From contig QIKE01000023.1 of the NCBI GenBank assembly GCA_003232915.1, positions 1 through 59,067 of the forward strand: a stretch of 59,067 nucleotides of DNA, read 5' to 3'. The translations under genes and the position numbers were made by a program. The stretch is from Bacteroidota bacterium. Its GTDB lineage: Bacteria; Bacteroidota; Bacteroidia; Bacteroidales; F082. The notes beneath the pieces are model-generated. The model ran no database searches, was not told where the DNA came from, and saw only the letters and a program-made list of their open reading frames with translations. Below, piece after piece: positions 1 through 7,847 of the stretch; the first letter of the stretch is position 1, and each line of letters opens with the position of its first letter.

Positions 1-4
1 TATA

Positions 5-203
5 TCGTACCTAACGGCACTTCTTTATTCTTTATTTTTATTGACTACCAAAATATTGTCCCTACGGGACAAGCCACAGTAAAGTTTTTTCTTTATTGTT
101 TAATATTTTGATTGTTAAGCTATTAATTTTGCCATTTTGTCCCATTAGGGACTTAATACCGGTAGGTTAAAAGTGTCTTTTTGTTGAGTGCCGTCAGGTA
201 CGA
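5..203. repeat. Nested inverted-repeat element at window start
   Basis: An outer inverted repeat (5-21, TCGTACCTAACGGCACT, against 187-203) has one mismatch. Nested inside are two GTCCC/GGGAC hairpin-like motifs near 57-72 and 135-151. This is the layout of a small non-coding palindromic repeat of the kind common between Bacteroidetes genes. The left edge lies at the window boundary, so its full extent is unknown. I see no coding sequence in 1-422; 204-422 is AT-rich DNA downstream of the minus-strand peroxidase gene. Confidence 0.5.
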
Positions 204-422
204 AATATTAAAATGTTTTCATTTTGAAAAATGTATCATTTTGAAAAATGTAGTTCAATATTAGTACAAAGGTTTTTAAACGAATGGACAAAATGCCCTG
301 CATTTTTTAACCTGTATCTATTGATTAGTTTGGAGGTATCTATTTGAATAACAGATATTATAATTATGTTTTTCAAAAAATAAGCAAACCCTAAGTATAA
401 ATGAGGATATCTAATTTTCTAA

Positions 423-977
423 CTAATATTTATATCCTCCAGGATCGGATTCGAGTTCTATTCCCAAGCCGTTTACCATACGATTTACAAAGTTGAAATA
501 TGAAATTACCAAACTGGCATCAAGCAAAGTTCGATCGCCTAAGAGTTCTTTTAACGTTTGTGCAAGCTGTTCGGTAGTCCTGTTTGCTGGTTTAAGACTA
601 AGTTTTTCGGCATATTTACAAAGTAAAATATCTTTTTCGTTTAAATTGGCTGACGTATAATCGGCTATCAAATTGTTGAGTCTGTTTTCATCTTTCCAGT
701 AATACAATAACGCTTCGGCGTGGTGCCTGATACAATATTTGCATCCATTGATTGCTGAGACCACCACCGCCATCATTTCGCGTTGATAACGTTTTAGTGG
801 CGATTTGCCAAACATTATGGATAAATACAAATCCATATGGTGTGTGATTGTGTGTGGATTGAGACTTTGCATTTTGTGTACTTCAGCAATTTTTCCGCGA
901 GATTTCTTTAGCTCTTTATAAATTTCTTTTAATTCACCGGTGGCTTCTTCAGGTTCAATAATTTTTATTATCGACAT
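423..977 (-). CDS. AhpD-like peroxidase-related protein (carboxymuconolactone decarboxylase fold)
   Basis: 184 residues, a typical length for the peroxidase-related branch of the AhpD/CMD superfamily. The diagnostic CxxCxxxH motif is present (Cys79, Cys82, His86, in NGCKYCIRHHAEAL). In AhpD-type proteins the two cysteines form a redox-active disulfide and the histidine assists proton transfer. A cytoplasmic role in peroxide or thiol metabolism is therefore likely, but the substrate cannot be read from the sequence. No signal peptide. It stands alone: the next gene upstream on the same strand is 75 bases or more away and functionally unrelated. Confidence 0.85.
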   Translation of the reverse strand: MSIIKIIEPEEATGELKEIYKELKKSRGKIAEVHKMQSLNPHTITHHMDLYLSIMFGKSPLKRYQREMMAVVVSAINGCKYCIRHHAEALLYYWKDENRLNNLIADYTSANLNEKDILLCKYAEKLSLKPANRTTEQLAQTLKELLGDRTLLDASLVISYFNFVNRMVNGLGIELESDPGGYKY

Positions 978-1052
978 CGTTGAGTAGTTTAGTTTGACGG
1001 AATGAAAAAATAATTTAAATGCTGTAAAACACTGATTATTAGTATAGCGTTG

Positions 1053-1682
1053 TTATTTCTTTTTTGTATTAAGTACTTGTTTTAGCATATCGTAATATTC
1101 GGTTGTGTATGGATTGCGTTTGATAAGAATTTCAATGGCTTTGATAGCTTTTTTCGATTTTCCTTTTTTGAGATATTTTTTTGCTCTTTCGAGATATACA
1201 GTATCGCCAGTGCAAACATAACCGGGATTTTTACCTTCCAATACAAGAACAGCGTCATCTTCATTAGTTTTGGTGCCTTTCATGGTAAACTGTATTGGAA
1301 TTTCAAATCTTGTATATTTTTTATCATGGCAAGTATTCCAATGGCCTTGAGTAGCATTTAAAAATTTAGAAACTTGATTGTCGAGGCCAAAATGAAGCGG
1401 GTTTTTTATTTTTATTTTCTCGAAATTTTGTTTACCGTTGCAATCCACTTCAAAAGAAGCAATCATAATACCGATTACACAATTCTTTCTTGCTTGTTCG
1501 GTGTACGAAACATTATCAAGAAAAGTTTTTTCAAAACTGTAAAATCCTCCTTTATAACGGTAATCAAGCAATTCTTTTATGTTTTTAAAACGGTTTGTCG
1601 CCGGTTTGTTTTCTTTCTGCGAAAAAACTGAGCCGTTGAACAGCACCAATACCAACACTAACAAAATTACGTTTTTAATCAT
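1053..1682 (-). CDS. Secreted protein with TonB-C-like domain
   Basis: The ATG at 1682 is preferred over the one at 1733 because it is followed directly by a signal peptide (MIKNVILLVLVLVLFNGSVF), and the extra 17 residues upstream would spoil it. The mature protein is about 190 residues. The middle part (VDCNGKQNFEKIKI, LDNQVSKFL, HWNTC, EIPIQF) follows the strand-helix-strand pattern of TonB C-terminal domains. The lysine-rich tail (KKAIKAIEILIKRNPYTTEYYDML) looks like a single TPR-like helical pair. There is no N-terminal membrane anchor as in a true TonB, so it is a free periplasmic protein of unknown role. The family call rests on pattern only. Confidence 0.6.
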   Translation of the reverse strand: MIKNVILLVLVLVLFNGSVFSQKENKPATNRFKNIKELLDYRYKGGFYSFEKTFLDNVSYTEQARKNCVIGIMIASFEVDCNGKQNFEKIKIKNPLHFGLDNQVSKFLNATQGHWNTCHDKKYTRFEIPIQFTMKGTKTNEDDAVLVLEGKNPGYVCTGDTVYLERAKKYLKKGKSKKAIKAIEILIKRNPYTTEYYDMLKQVLNTKKK

Positions 1683-1780
1683 CTTTTCTTCTTTTGAAGT
1701 TATGGGGGCTAAAAATAGCCATTTTTTAATCATTATTTGACAAAAATTTTAAAAATGAAAATGTTCGGGGAAAGGATTTA

Positions 1781-3334
1781 CTATCTTGCTACTACAAGTT
1801 TTCGTTGAAAAAATCGTCCGTTTTCTTCAAGTTTAAGAATATAAAATCCGTTTTTTAAATCTAAAATATTCAATTTAAAAGTGTTGCTTCCGCCATTAAG
1901 CCGAAAAATTCCCGATTTTGATAGTTGTCCGTTTATATTGTTTAATTGCCAGTTTATTAAACGATTGTTACTACTTCTGATAGGTAAATTAACAAATGTA
2001 TTAGCCGGGAGAGGGAACAAATTACCAATGTTATTTTCAAAAAAGTTACTTTGTTCGGGTACTGTTAAAAATGCTTCACCGTTTTTGATGTAAATACGAA
2101 TACTGTCGAGTTCGGGATGTTGTTCGTTAATTTCAAGACTTATTTTTTTGGCATGTATTCCTGTAATTTCGGGTAGAAGAATATAATTTCCGAGAGCAAT
2201 ATTATTAAAATCGAAATTACCGTTTTCATCGGAATAGTGATAAATTAACGAAACGTTGCTATTGTCGCCAAGGTAGATTGTTAGTCCTTTGGCAGGAGTA
2301 TTGTCGCCATCTTTTAATCCGTCTAAATAGCTAATGTTGCCTTCAATGTTACCATGTCCAAAAGTAAGTCCTTGCGCTTTTTGCAAATGGATATCATATT
2401 CCCAACCGGTTTGTTGTAAATAAATTGTTTTGGCATCTTCCCAAAATAATTTGTCGCCATAATAGGTTGGCAGCATTTGTCCGTATGCTTCCGATTCGGG
2501 TGTGGGCTGTGCTTTAACAAGATATTTTGCTGCAGGTAATTGATAAAAATAATAATAACCTAGAGTATCAATATAGAAAGTGTCAACAGGAATATATGTT
2601 TGTGAAGAATCAAGTAAATACAAATATGCTACACCATAATCAATAGGAAAATGTTCGGAAAAAGCGTGTCCTCCGAAATTATAATATGCCATATTGGAAA
2701 TGTAAATCATCCGGCTAAAAGAATTAGTTTGCTCATTGCCTTCAACATTGGCAACATCGGTAAGCGTGATTTTATAAAATCCGTGATTTTTATAAATATG
2801 TGTAATCGTTTTTTTATCGGATGTAGTACCATCTCCAAATTGCCATTGTCGACTAAGAATATGCTTGTTATCTGTTTGATCAATAAAATGATAGGTAAAA
2901 CGATTGCCATGTTGTTTTTGAACAAATTTGAAACGGGTTTGCAACATTTCGATTTGATAAGGCATGTAAATTTTAAAATTGGCTAGTATAACATGACTAT
3001 CAAATATTAAAAAACGAAAGTGAAGAGTGGTGTCAATTCTTTTTCCGTAATGATCGTAGGTATATATTACAAAAGCTCCTTTTAATTGCGTAGTAGGAAT
3101 AGAATCATAATAGAAACCTTCTTTATCGGTAATTAGTTCGGTAATAGCACGGTTAGGTAAATTGTTTGACGAAGTGTCTAAATATACATATACCGGATGG
3201 CCTTGTACCGGACTACCATATTCGTAATTGATAACTTGTCCCGAAACAATAACATAATGGAGATTTGTGATGGCCTTTAGTACTACAAAAGGCAACAACA
3301 TTAGTAAAAATAATATGATTATAGGTTTTCTCAT
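1781..3334 (-). CDS. PKD-domain surface protein with T9SS sorting tail
   Basis: 517 residues with an N-terminal signal peptide (MRKPIIILFLLMLLPFVVLKA). A PKD domain lies around residues 165-215 (WQFGDGTTSDKKTITHIYKN), and carboxypeptidase-regulatory-like beta modules flank it (residues 27-90 and about 330-410). The C-terminal 80 residues (NLFPLPANTFVNLPI through GFYILKLEENGRFFQRKLVV) are a type A sorting domain of the type IX secretion system. This implies export across the outer membrane and cell-surface attachment or release. It is the last gene of the sigma / anti-sigma operon (5-base gap), so it is a likely output of that system. No enzymatic domain is recognised. Confidence 0.85.
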   Translation of the reverse strand: MRKPIIILFLLMLLPFVVLKAITNLHYVIVSGQVINYEYGSPVQGHPVYVYLDTSSNNLPNRAITELITDKEGFYYDSIPTTQLKGAFVIYTYDHYGKRIDTTLHFRFLIFDSHVILANFKIYMPYQIEMLQTRFKFVQKQHGNRFTYHFIDQTDNKHILSRQWQFGDGTTSDKKTITHIYKNHGFYKITLTDVANVEGNEQTNSFSRMIYISNMAYYNFGGHAFSEHFPIDYGVAYLYLLDSSQTYIPVDTFYIDTLGYYYFYQLPAAKYLVKAQPTPESEAYGQMLPTYYGDKLFWEDAKTIYLQQTGWEYDIHLQKAQGLTFGHGNIEGNISYLDGLKDGDNTPAKGLTIYLGDNSNVSLIYHYSDENGNFDFNNIALGNYILLPEITGIHAKKISLEINEQHPELDSIRIYIKNGEAFLTVPEQSNFFENNIGNLFPLPANTFVNLPIRSSNNRLINWQLNNINGQLSKSGIFRLNGGSNTFKLNILDLKNGFYILKLEENGRFFQRKLVVAR

Positions 3335-3339
3335 TTTTA

Positions 3340-4740
3340 TTATAAGTTTATCATAATACCGAGTTGAAGACTAACAGACGATAGCGACTGCTTTTTGTGA
3401 TAATTTTTAAAAATAGGATTAAAATAATAGCGATAATTGGGTTCTAACGTAATGCTATATTTGCTGCTGATACTATATGCAAAACCGGCACCGAGCCAAA
3501 ATTGAAAAATCACACTGTTTCTTTCGGGTAAATAGTTCTCATACCTAATTAGTTTACTGCTGTTTTTTATTAAGGGGGCTTTGGTGTTTTGATATAATAA
3601 AGTGCTTAAAACAGGACCTCCGAATATATACCAACTCCACTGTCCGGATTGTTTATAGTTGTAACCAAACAATAACGGAATCTGAAAATACATATATTGC
3701 CTGGTGGTTTCGGTAACATTGAAGTGTTGTATCGAATCCCACACATCAACCTTTTGTGTGAAATAGGTAGGAACAGGAACGCCACCGATGGTATCGAAAG
3801 TAACATTGTAAACATCGTTGTAAGAGCCGAGATAATCCAAGCTTTTGAGTTGTATTTTTGTGAATCCACGATCGCGGACATACGAACTACCAAAACCCAA
3901 TCGAATGAAGAAATTACTATTAAGTGAATATTGTACTTCTATACCGAGACTATAATTATGCAGAACACGTACCGAATCAATGGAAGTTAATATAAATTCG
4001 GGTGAGAAAAAGATACCTGCTTTCCACAATTCTTTACTTTGTCCGGTAATTAAAGTATTGTTGTTATCAAAATCGTAAAGCTTAGGTAAAAGTTGCGGCT
4101 TGTTGTTTCCCGAAAACTTTTCCGAAAGTATCAAAGCTTTAAGCAACAGTATGGGTGTGTTTCTATTATTATAAAACGAAACCCCCGTTGTTAAGTCTTG
4201 TTGCTCATAACGGAGGTTTTTGTATTTAAAATTTTTACTCTGTTGTGTTTTAGTATCACGTGGTGTAATTGTTTTTTGCGAAAATTGTGTTTTACCGGTT
4301 GTTAATTTGTCTGAATACACTGTTTTTGCGAGGTGTTTTGAATTAGATATGTTTTCGTTGAGGACTCTATCAGGCAAATTGGCAATTTGTTTTTTTGCTA
4401 ATTCGATATTTTTATTTTGAACGAAAGTATTCGACTTTATCTTGCTTTTTTCAATGGACTGAAAAGTAATTTTGTTGTAAGTTTGAGAAAAAGTATTGGC
4501 TGTTTTCTGACCAAAAAGTAACCTACCTAATATTATTAAAATAATGGCAACGATGGCAACATACCATAAATTTTTGGGCTGTATCCAAAAACTTGTCTTT
4601 CTATTGGTTGCCAATCCAGTTTCAATCTTTTCCCAGATAAAATCGGAAGGTGTAGGAGAAAAACTCTCGAATTTTTCTCGAATTATTTTGTTAATATGTT
4701 GTTGATTGTTATTCAATCTGTTCTTTATTTTTGATTGCAA
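3340..4740 (-). CDS. Membrane anti-sigma-like protein with outer-membrane beta-barrel tail
   Basis: 466 residues. About 50 cytoplasmic residues containing a PSDFIWEKIE motif, common at the start of Bacteroidetes anti-sigma-like proteins, precede one transmembrane helix (WYVAIVAIILIILGRLLFG). A long periplasmic Lys/Gln/Asn-rich linker follows. The C-terminal 220 residues are amphipathic strands (FFSPEFILTSI, YFQIPLLFGYNY, WFLGAGFAYSI-like segments, final LQLGIMINL) typical of the outer-membrane beta-barrel family. Its start overlaps the sigma-factor stop by 32 bases, implying translational coupling. Anti-sigma activity is inferred from context. Whether the barrel really inserts in the outer membrane of a protein anchored in the inner membrane is unclear. 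Confidence 0.7.
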   Translation of the reverse strand: MQSKIKNRLNNNQQHINKIIREKFESFSPTPSDFIWEKIETGLATNRKTSFWIQPKNLWYVAIVAIILIILGRLLFGQKTANTFSQTYNKITFQSIEKSKIKSNTFVQNKNIELAKKQIANLPDRVLNENISNSKHLAKTVYSDKLTTGKTQFSQKTITPRDTKTQQSKNFKYKNLRYEQQDLTTGVSFYNNRNTPILLLKALILSEKFSGNNKPQLLPKLYDFDNNNTLITGQSKELWKAGIFFSPEFILTSIDSVRVLHNYSLGIEVQYSLNSNFFIRLGFGSSYVRDRGFTKIQLKSLDYLGSYNDVYNVTFDTIGGVPVPTYFTQKVDVWDSIQHFNVTETTRQYMYFQIPLLFGYNYKQSGQWSWYIFGGPVLSTLLYQNTKAPLIKNSSKLIRYENYLPERNSVIFQFWLGAGFAYSISSKYSITLEPNYRYYFNPIFKNYHKKQSLSSVSLQLGIMINL

Positions 4741-5257
4741 TTATTTTTTTTTGTAATGCTGTTCGTGCACGCGATAACTGCGATTTCGATGTGTTTTCGG
4801 ATATATTGAGCATTTTCCCTATTTCTTTATGAGTATATCCTTCAATTACATTTAGGTTGAACACAGTGCGATAGCCCGTGGGCAATTCCCGTATCAATAT
4901 TAAAAGTTCATCCACTGACAATTTTTCGATAATGTAAACCGATTTGTCGGCATTTTCGGCTACTACATCAATGGAAACCGTATTTCCTTTTTTTAGTTTA
5001 CGTTTATAAAAGTTTATAGCGGTATTCACAATTGTACGACGTACCCAACCTTCAAGGGAACCTTCGTTTCGGAAATCTGCAATGTGAGTAAAAACACGGA
5101 TAAAGCCTTCCTGCATCATGTCGTTGGCATCGTCTACGTCTTTGGCAAAACGCATACATACGCCATACATTTTTGCTGAAAAATAATGATAAAATTCTCG
5201 CTGCGCGGCTTTGTCATCATCAATCAACCTCTGAATAAACTGTTTGTTAAATTTCAT
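4709..5257 (-). CDS. ECF RNA polymerase sigma factor
   Basis: 182 residues from the ATG at 5257. An ATG at 5308 would add 17 residues that do not fit the family. Region 2 is clear (DDANDMMQEGFIRVFTHIADF then GSLEGWVRRTIVNTAINFYKR). Region 4 contains a helix-turn-helix (LPTGYRTVFNLNVIEGYTHKEIGKMLNISENTSKSQLSRAR). Sigma-70 family members of this size recruit polymerase to a small regulon and are held by a membrane anti-sigma factor, which here is the overlapping downstream gene. The start has no obvious Shine-Dalgarno, as is usual in this phylum. Confidence 0.93.
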   Translation of the reverse strand: MKFNKQFIQRLIDDDKAAQREFYHYFSAKMYGVCMRFAKDVDDANDMMQEGFIRVFTHIADFRNEGSLEGWVRRTIVNTAINFYKRKLKKGNTVSIDVVAENADKSVYIIEKLSVDELLILIRELPTGYRTVFNLNVIEGYTHKEIGKMLNISENTSKSQLSRARTALQKKIIAIKNKEQIE

Positions 5258-6001
5258 GCAGGTATCATTGCAACGATAAAAATCCTCTTTTCCCAAAATG
5301 GCGTGCAATTTACGAAAAATACTAAGAACGTAATTGATTGACAGAAATAAATTTTGGAAGGTTGCATATTTATTATTAGCAATTTAGATTTTAAGTACTA
5401 GGCGAACTTTGTAATTCATTTATTTTTTTTCCTCCGATCGACAATACTATTAACGAACTAATTTTATTTTAACCTGAAAAACATGTCCTTTGAACTATGC
5501 CTTTTTCTGTTTGAGGGGATAATTTGAATAAATAATATCAATCATCAAATCACAATTTAAGAAGTAAACGAAAGCTTAAAGATACTAAAATCGTTTATAG
5601 GCGTTCTATTATCCAAAAAGTAGAAAATATTAAAAAGCCCACTATGGGGTAAAAACAAAGCTACCTTCTTAGACGTTTAATTATCTACTTGTCCGAAATT
5701 CTTAATTTTTATCAGAAAATATAGAAGTCTACAAACAAGGTTATAATATTATTTGAAGTTATTCCGATTCATAGTGTTGCTTATTTATCTTACCACGGAG
5801 TTAACCCGTGTTTATTTGCCGATTACAAATATATTTTTTGTTGTAAAAAGTTTCTAAAAACAGTTTTAACCAAAGATAAGAAGAGTTTTGTGAAAGGATT
5901 TACTAGATTTTACGACAAAAGTTAGTGAAGAAAATAAAAACGCATAATTTTCGAATGAAAATCGAATATCAGAAATGTTTCTTTAATCTAAAAATCATAC
6001 A
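5258..6001. other. Gene-free region between divergent operons
   Basis: About 740 bases separating the minus-strand sigma operon from the plus-strand redox operon. It holds copy 1 of a dispersed repeat (5535-5675, listed separately) and a short hairpin at 5794-5810 (CACGG / CCGTG with a 7-base loop). The hairpin resembles palindromes in the 28 kb tandem array. No open frame with recognisable protein similarity was found. Promoters of both operons should lie here, but I could not place a convincing TAnnTTTG box upstream of 6002. Confidence 0.5.
5535..5675. repeat. Dispersed repeat, copy 1 of 3
   Basis: The segment aligns by eye with 50959-51101 and 30289-30397. Shared blocks include ATATCAAT, TTTAAGAxGTAAA, TAAAATCGTT, GGTGTTCTAT-like and TAGAAAATA, ending in CTATGGGG and a CTTCTTAGA hairpin arm. 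It is diverged, with the right-arm hairpin eroded (ACCTTCTTAGACG against ACCTTCTTAGAAGG in copy 3). It is non-coding. Confidence 0.65.
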
Positions 6002-7834
6002 ATGGATAAAAAAGTCGTGATAAGTACTTCAATAAACGGCCCGTTGGTTGTAAAAAACGTAAAAAGTTTAACCGAATCAAACAGAAACATCTTTTCTGTT
6101 AAAAAAATAAACATTGCACTTTGTCGCTGTGGCGAATCGAAGCACAAACCTTTTTGCGACGGTACGCATGGCAAAATCGGCTGGACAAGCGAAAAGTTGC
6201 CAAGTCAAATCTCAAGGAAAACAGATTCTTATAAGGGAAAACAAATTACTATTCACGACAATCGAGATATTTGTGCACATATTGGTTTTTGTACGGCAGG
6301 TTTACCCGGAGTTTTCCAAATGGGTGTTGAACCTTGGATAAACCCCGATGCCGAAACCATAGAAAAAATTATCGAAACAATAGAAAAATGTCCTTCAGGT
6401 GCATTAAGCTATTCCATTGACGGTGTGTTGTATGACACATTTGCTGAGCATCCCGAAATAATCATTACAGAAGATGGCCCTTATTTTGTTAAAGGTACAA
6501 TTGAATTACACGACAAAAACATGTCCCAATCCGAAGAGCATTATGCCTTGTGCCGCTGTGGAAAGTCGAAAAACAAACCTTTCTGCGACGGCCAACATTG
6601 GTACACAAAATATAAAGATGAGGGCAAAATAAGACCTATCGGACTAGACAAAAATGAAAAAGTAGCCGGCATTCAAAAACTTGCCGAAAGCGGAAAAAGT
6701 GAAAACTCGGCTATGCGTACCTTGCGAACTTTTCCCAATTTTGAAACAATTGTTTTCAAAGGTGCACAACTATACAAAATGCCATTAAACGTAGAAGTAC
6801 AAGTAAATACAAAGACCGTTATAGGAAAAAAAGCCAAACAGCCTCTCGAATTGTCAATGCCTTTTTACGTTTCGCATATGTCGTTCGGTGCCCTTTCGCG
6901 TGAGGCCAAAATAGCACTCGCAAAAGGTACAAGCCTTGTGGGTACTGCAATGTGTTCGGGTGAAGGAGGTATGCTTCCCGAAGCACGCAAAGCCGCCACC
7001 AAATATATTTATGAACTCGGAACAGCTGCTTTTTCGCATGTTGACAGGGTAATGATGCAAGCCGACGCCGTAGAACTAAAAATTGGTCAAGGCGTTAAAC
7101 CTGGTTTAGGTGGACATTTGCCTGCACACAAAGTAACCGGAGAAATAGCAAAAATAAGAGGCTTGAAGCCAGGACAAGCCTCCGTTTCGCCGGGAAGACT
7201 TGCCGGAGTTGACGATTTAAAAGATTTACAAGAGAAAGTTGCACACATCAAAGAAATTACCAATGGCAAACCCGTTGGAATAAAATTTGCCTCCGGACAT
7301 ATTGAAGAAGACCTTGAATTTGCTCTTAAGGCCGAACCTGATTTTATCACCATCGACTGCCGAGGAGGAGCAACGGGTTCTTCTCCTAAATTTCTGAAAG
7401 ATAACGTGGGTATTCCTCCTCTTTTCGTTATTCGCCGGGCAAGAAATTATCTCGACAAAGTAAAAAGTAAAGTAACATTTTGTGTTACAGGTGGTTTTAG
7501 AGATAGTTCCGATATTGCCAAAGCCCTAGCCCTTGGTGCTGATGCCGTTGCCCTTGCTACGGCCTCAATGATTGCTATAGGATGTATTCAGGCAAAAGTT
7601 TGCCATACGGGAACTTGTCCGGTGGGCATTGCAACACAAAACGAGCAACTGCGTGAACTCTTTGATGAAAAAAAAGCGCTAACACAATTCAAAAATTTTT
7701 ACACGGCAACCAATAATGAATTGATGATTTTTGCCCGTACCAACGGTGTAAACGATGTTCATCAACTTGATGTTTCCGATTTAGTTACCGACAGTAAATT
7801 GGTTTCCGATTTTACCAATATCGAACATGTTTAA
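6002..7834 (+). CDS. CDGSH-ferredoxin-CDGSH-FMN glutamate-synthase-like fusion protein
   Basis: 610 residues. Two CDGSH iron-sulfur motifs (C41, C43, C52, H56 and C184, C186, C195, H199, each CRCGxSxxKPFCDGxH) bracket a divergent ferredoxin segment (Fer4_19/DUF1271 type; C91, C97 and C130 in KCPSGALSY). Residues about 230-600 form a GltS-like FMN TIM barrel (SHMSFGALSREAK, SPGRLAGVDDL, IDCRGGATGSSP, GGFRDSSDIAKALALGADAV). It ends with the Cys-x5-Cys-x4-Cys [3Fe-4S] signature of glutamate synthase (C528, C534, C539). No glutaminase domain is present, so it is not a full glutamate synthase. It is probably a flavin oxidoreductase with an internal electron-transfer chain; the substrate is unknown. 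First gene of a five-gene operon, 13 bases before the next. Confidence 0.88.
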   Translation: MDKKVVISTSINGPLVVKNVKSLTESNRNIFSVKKINIALCRCGESKHKPFCDGTHGKIGWTSEKLPSQISRKTDSYKGKQITIHDNRDICAHIGFCTAGLPGVFQMGVEPWINPDAETIEKIIETIEKCPSGALSYSIDGVLYDTFAEHPEIIITEDGPYFVKGTIELHDKNMSQSEEHYALCRCGKSKNKPFCDGQHWYTKYKDEGKIRPIGLDKNEKVAGIQKLAESGKSENSAMRTLRTFPNFETIVFKGAQLYKMPLNVEVQVNTKTVIGKKAKQPLELSMPFYVSHMSFGALSREAKIALAKGTSLVGTAMCSGEGGMLPEARKAATKYIYELGTAAFSHVDRVMMQADAVELKIGQGVKPGLGGHLPAHKVTGEIAKIRGLKPGQASVSPGRLAGVDDLKDLQEKVAHIKEITNGKPVGIKFASGHIEEDLEFALKAEPDFITIDCRGGATGSSPKFLKDNVGIPPLFVIRRARNYLDKVKSKVTFCVTGGFRDSSDIAKALALGADAVALATASMIAIGCIQAKVCHTGTCPVGIATQNEQLRELFDEKKALTQFKNFYTATNNELMIFARTNGVNDVHQLDVSDLVTDSKLVSDFTNIEHV

Positions 7835-7847
7835 AATCTAATTTAAT

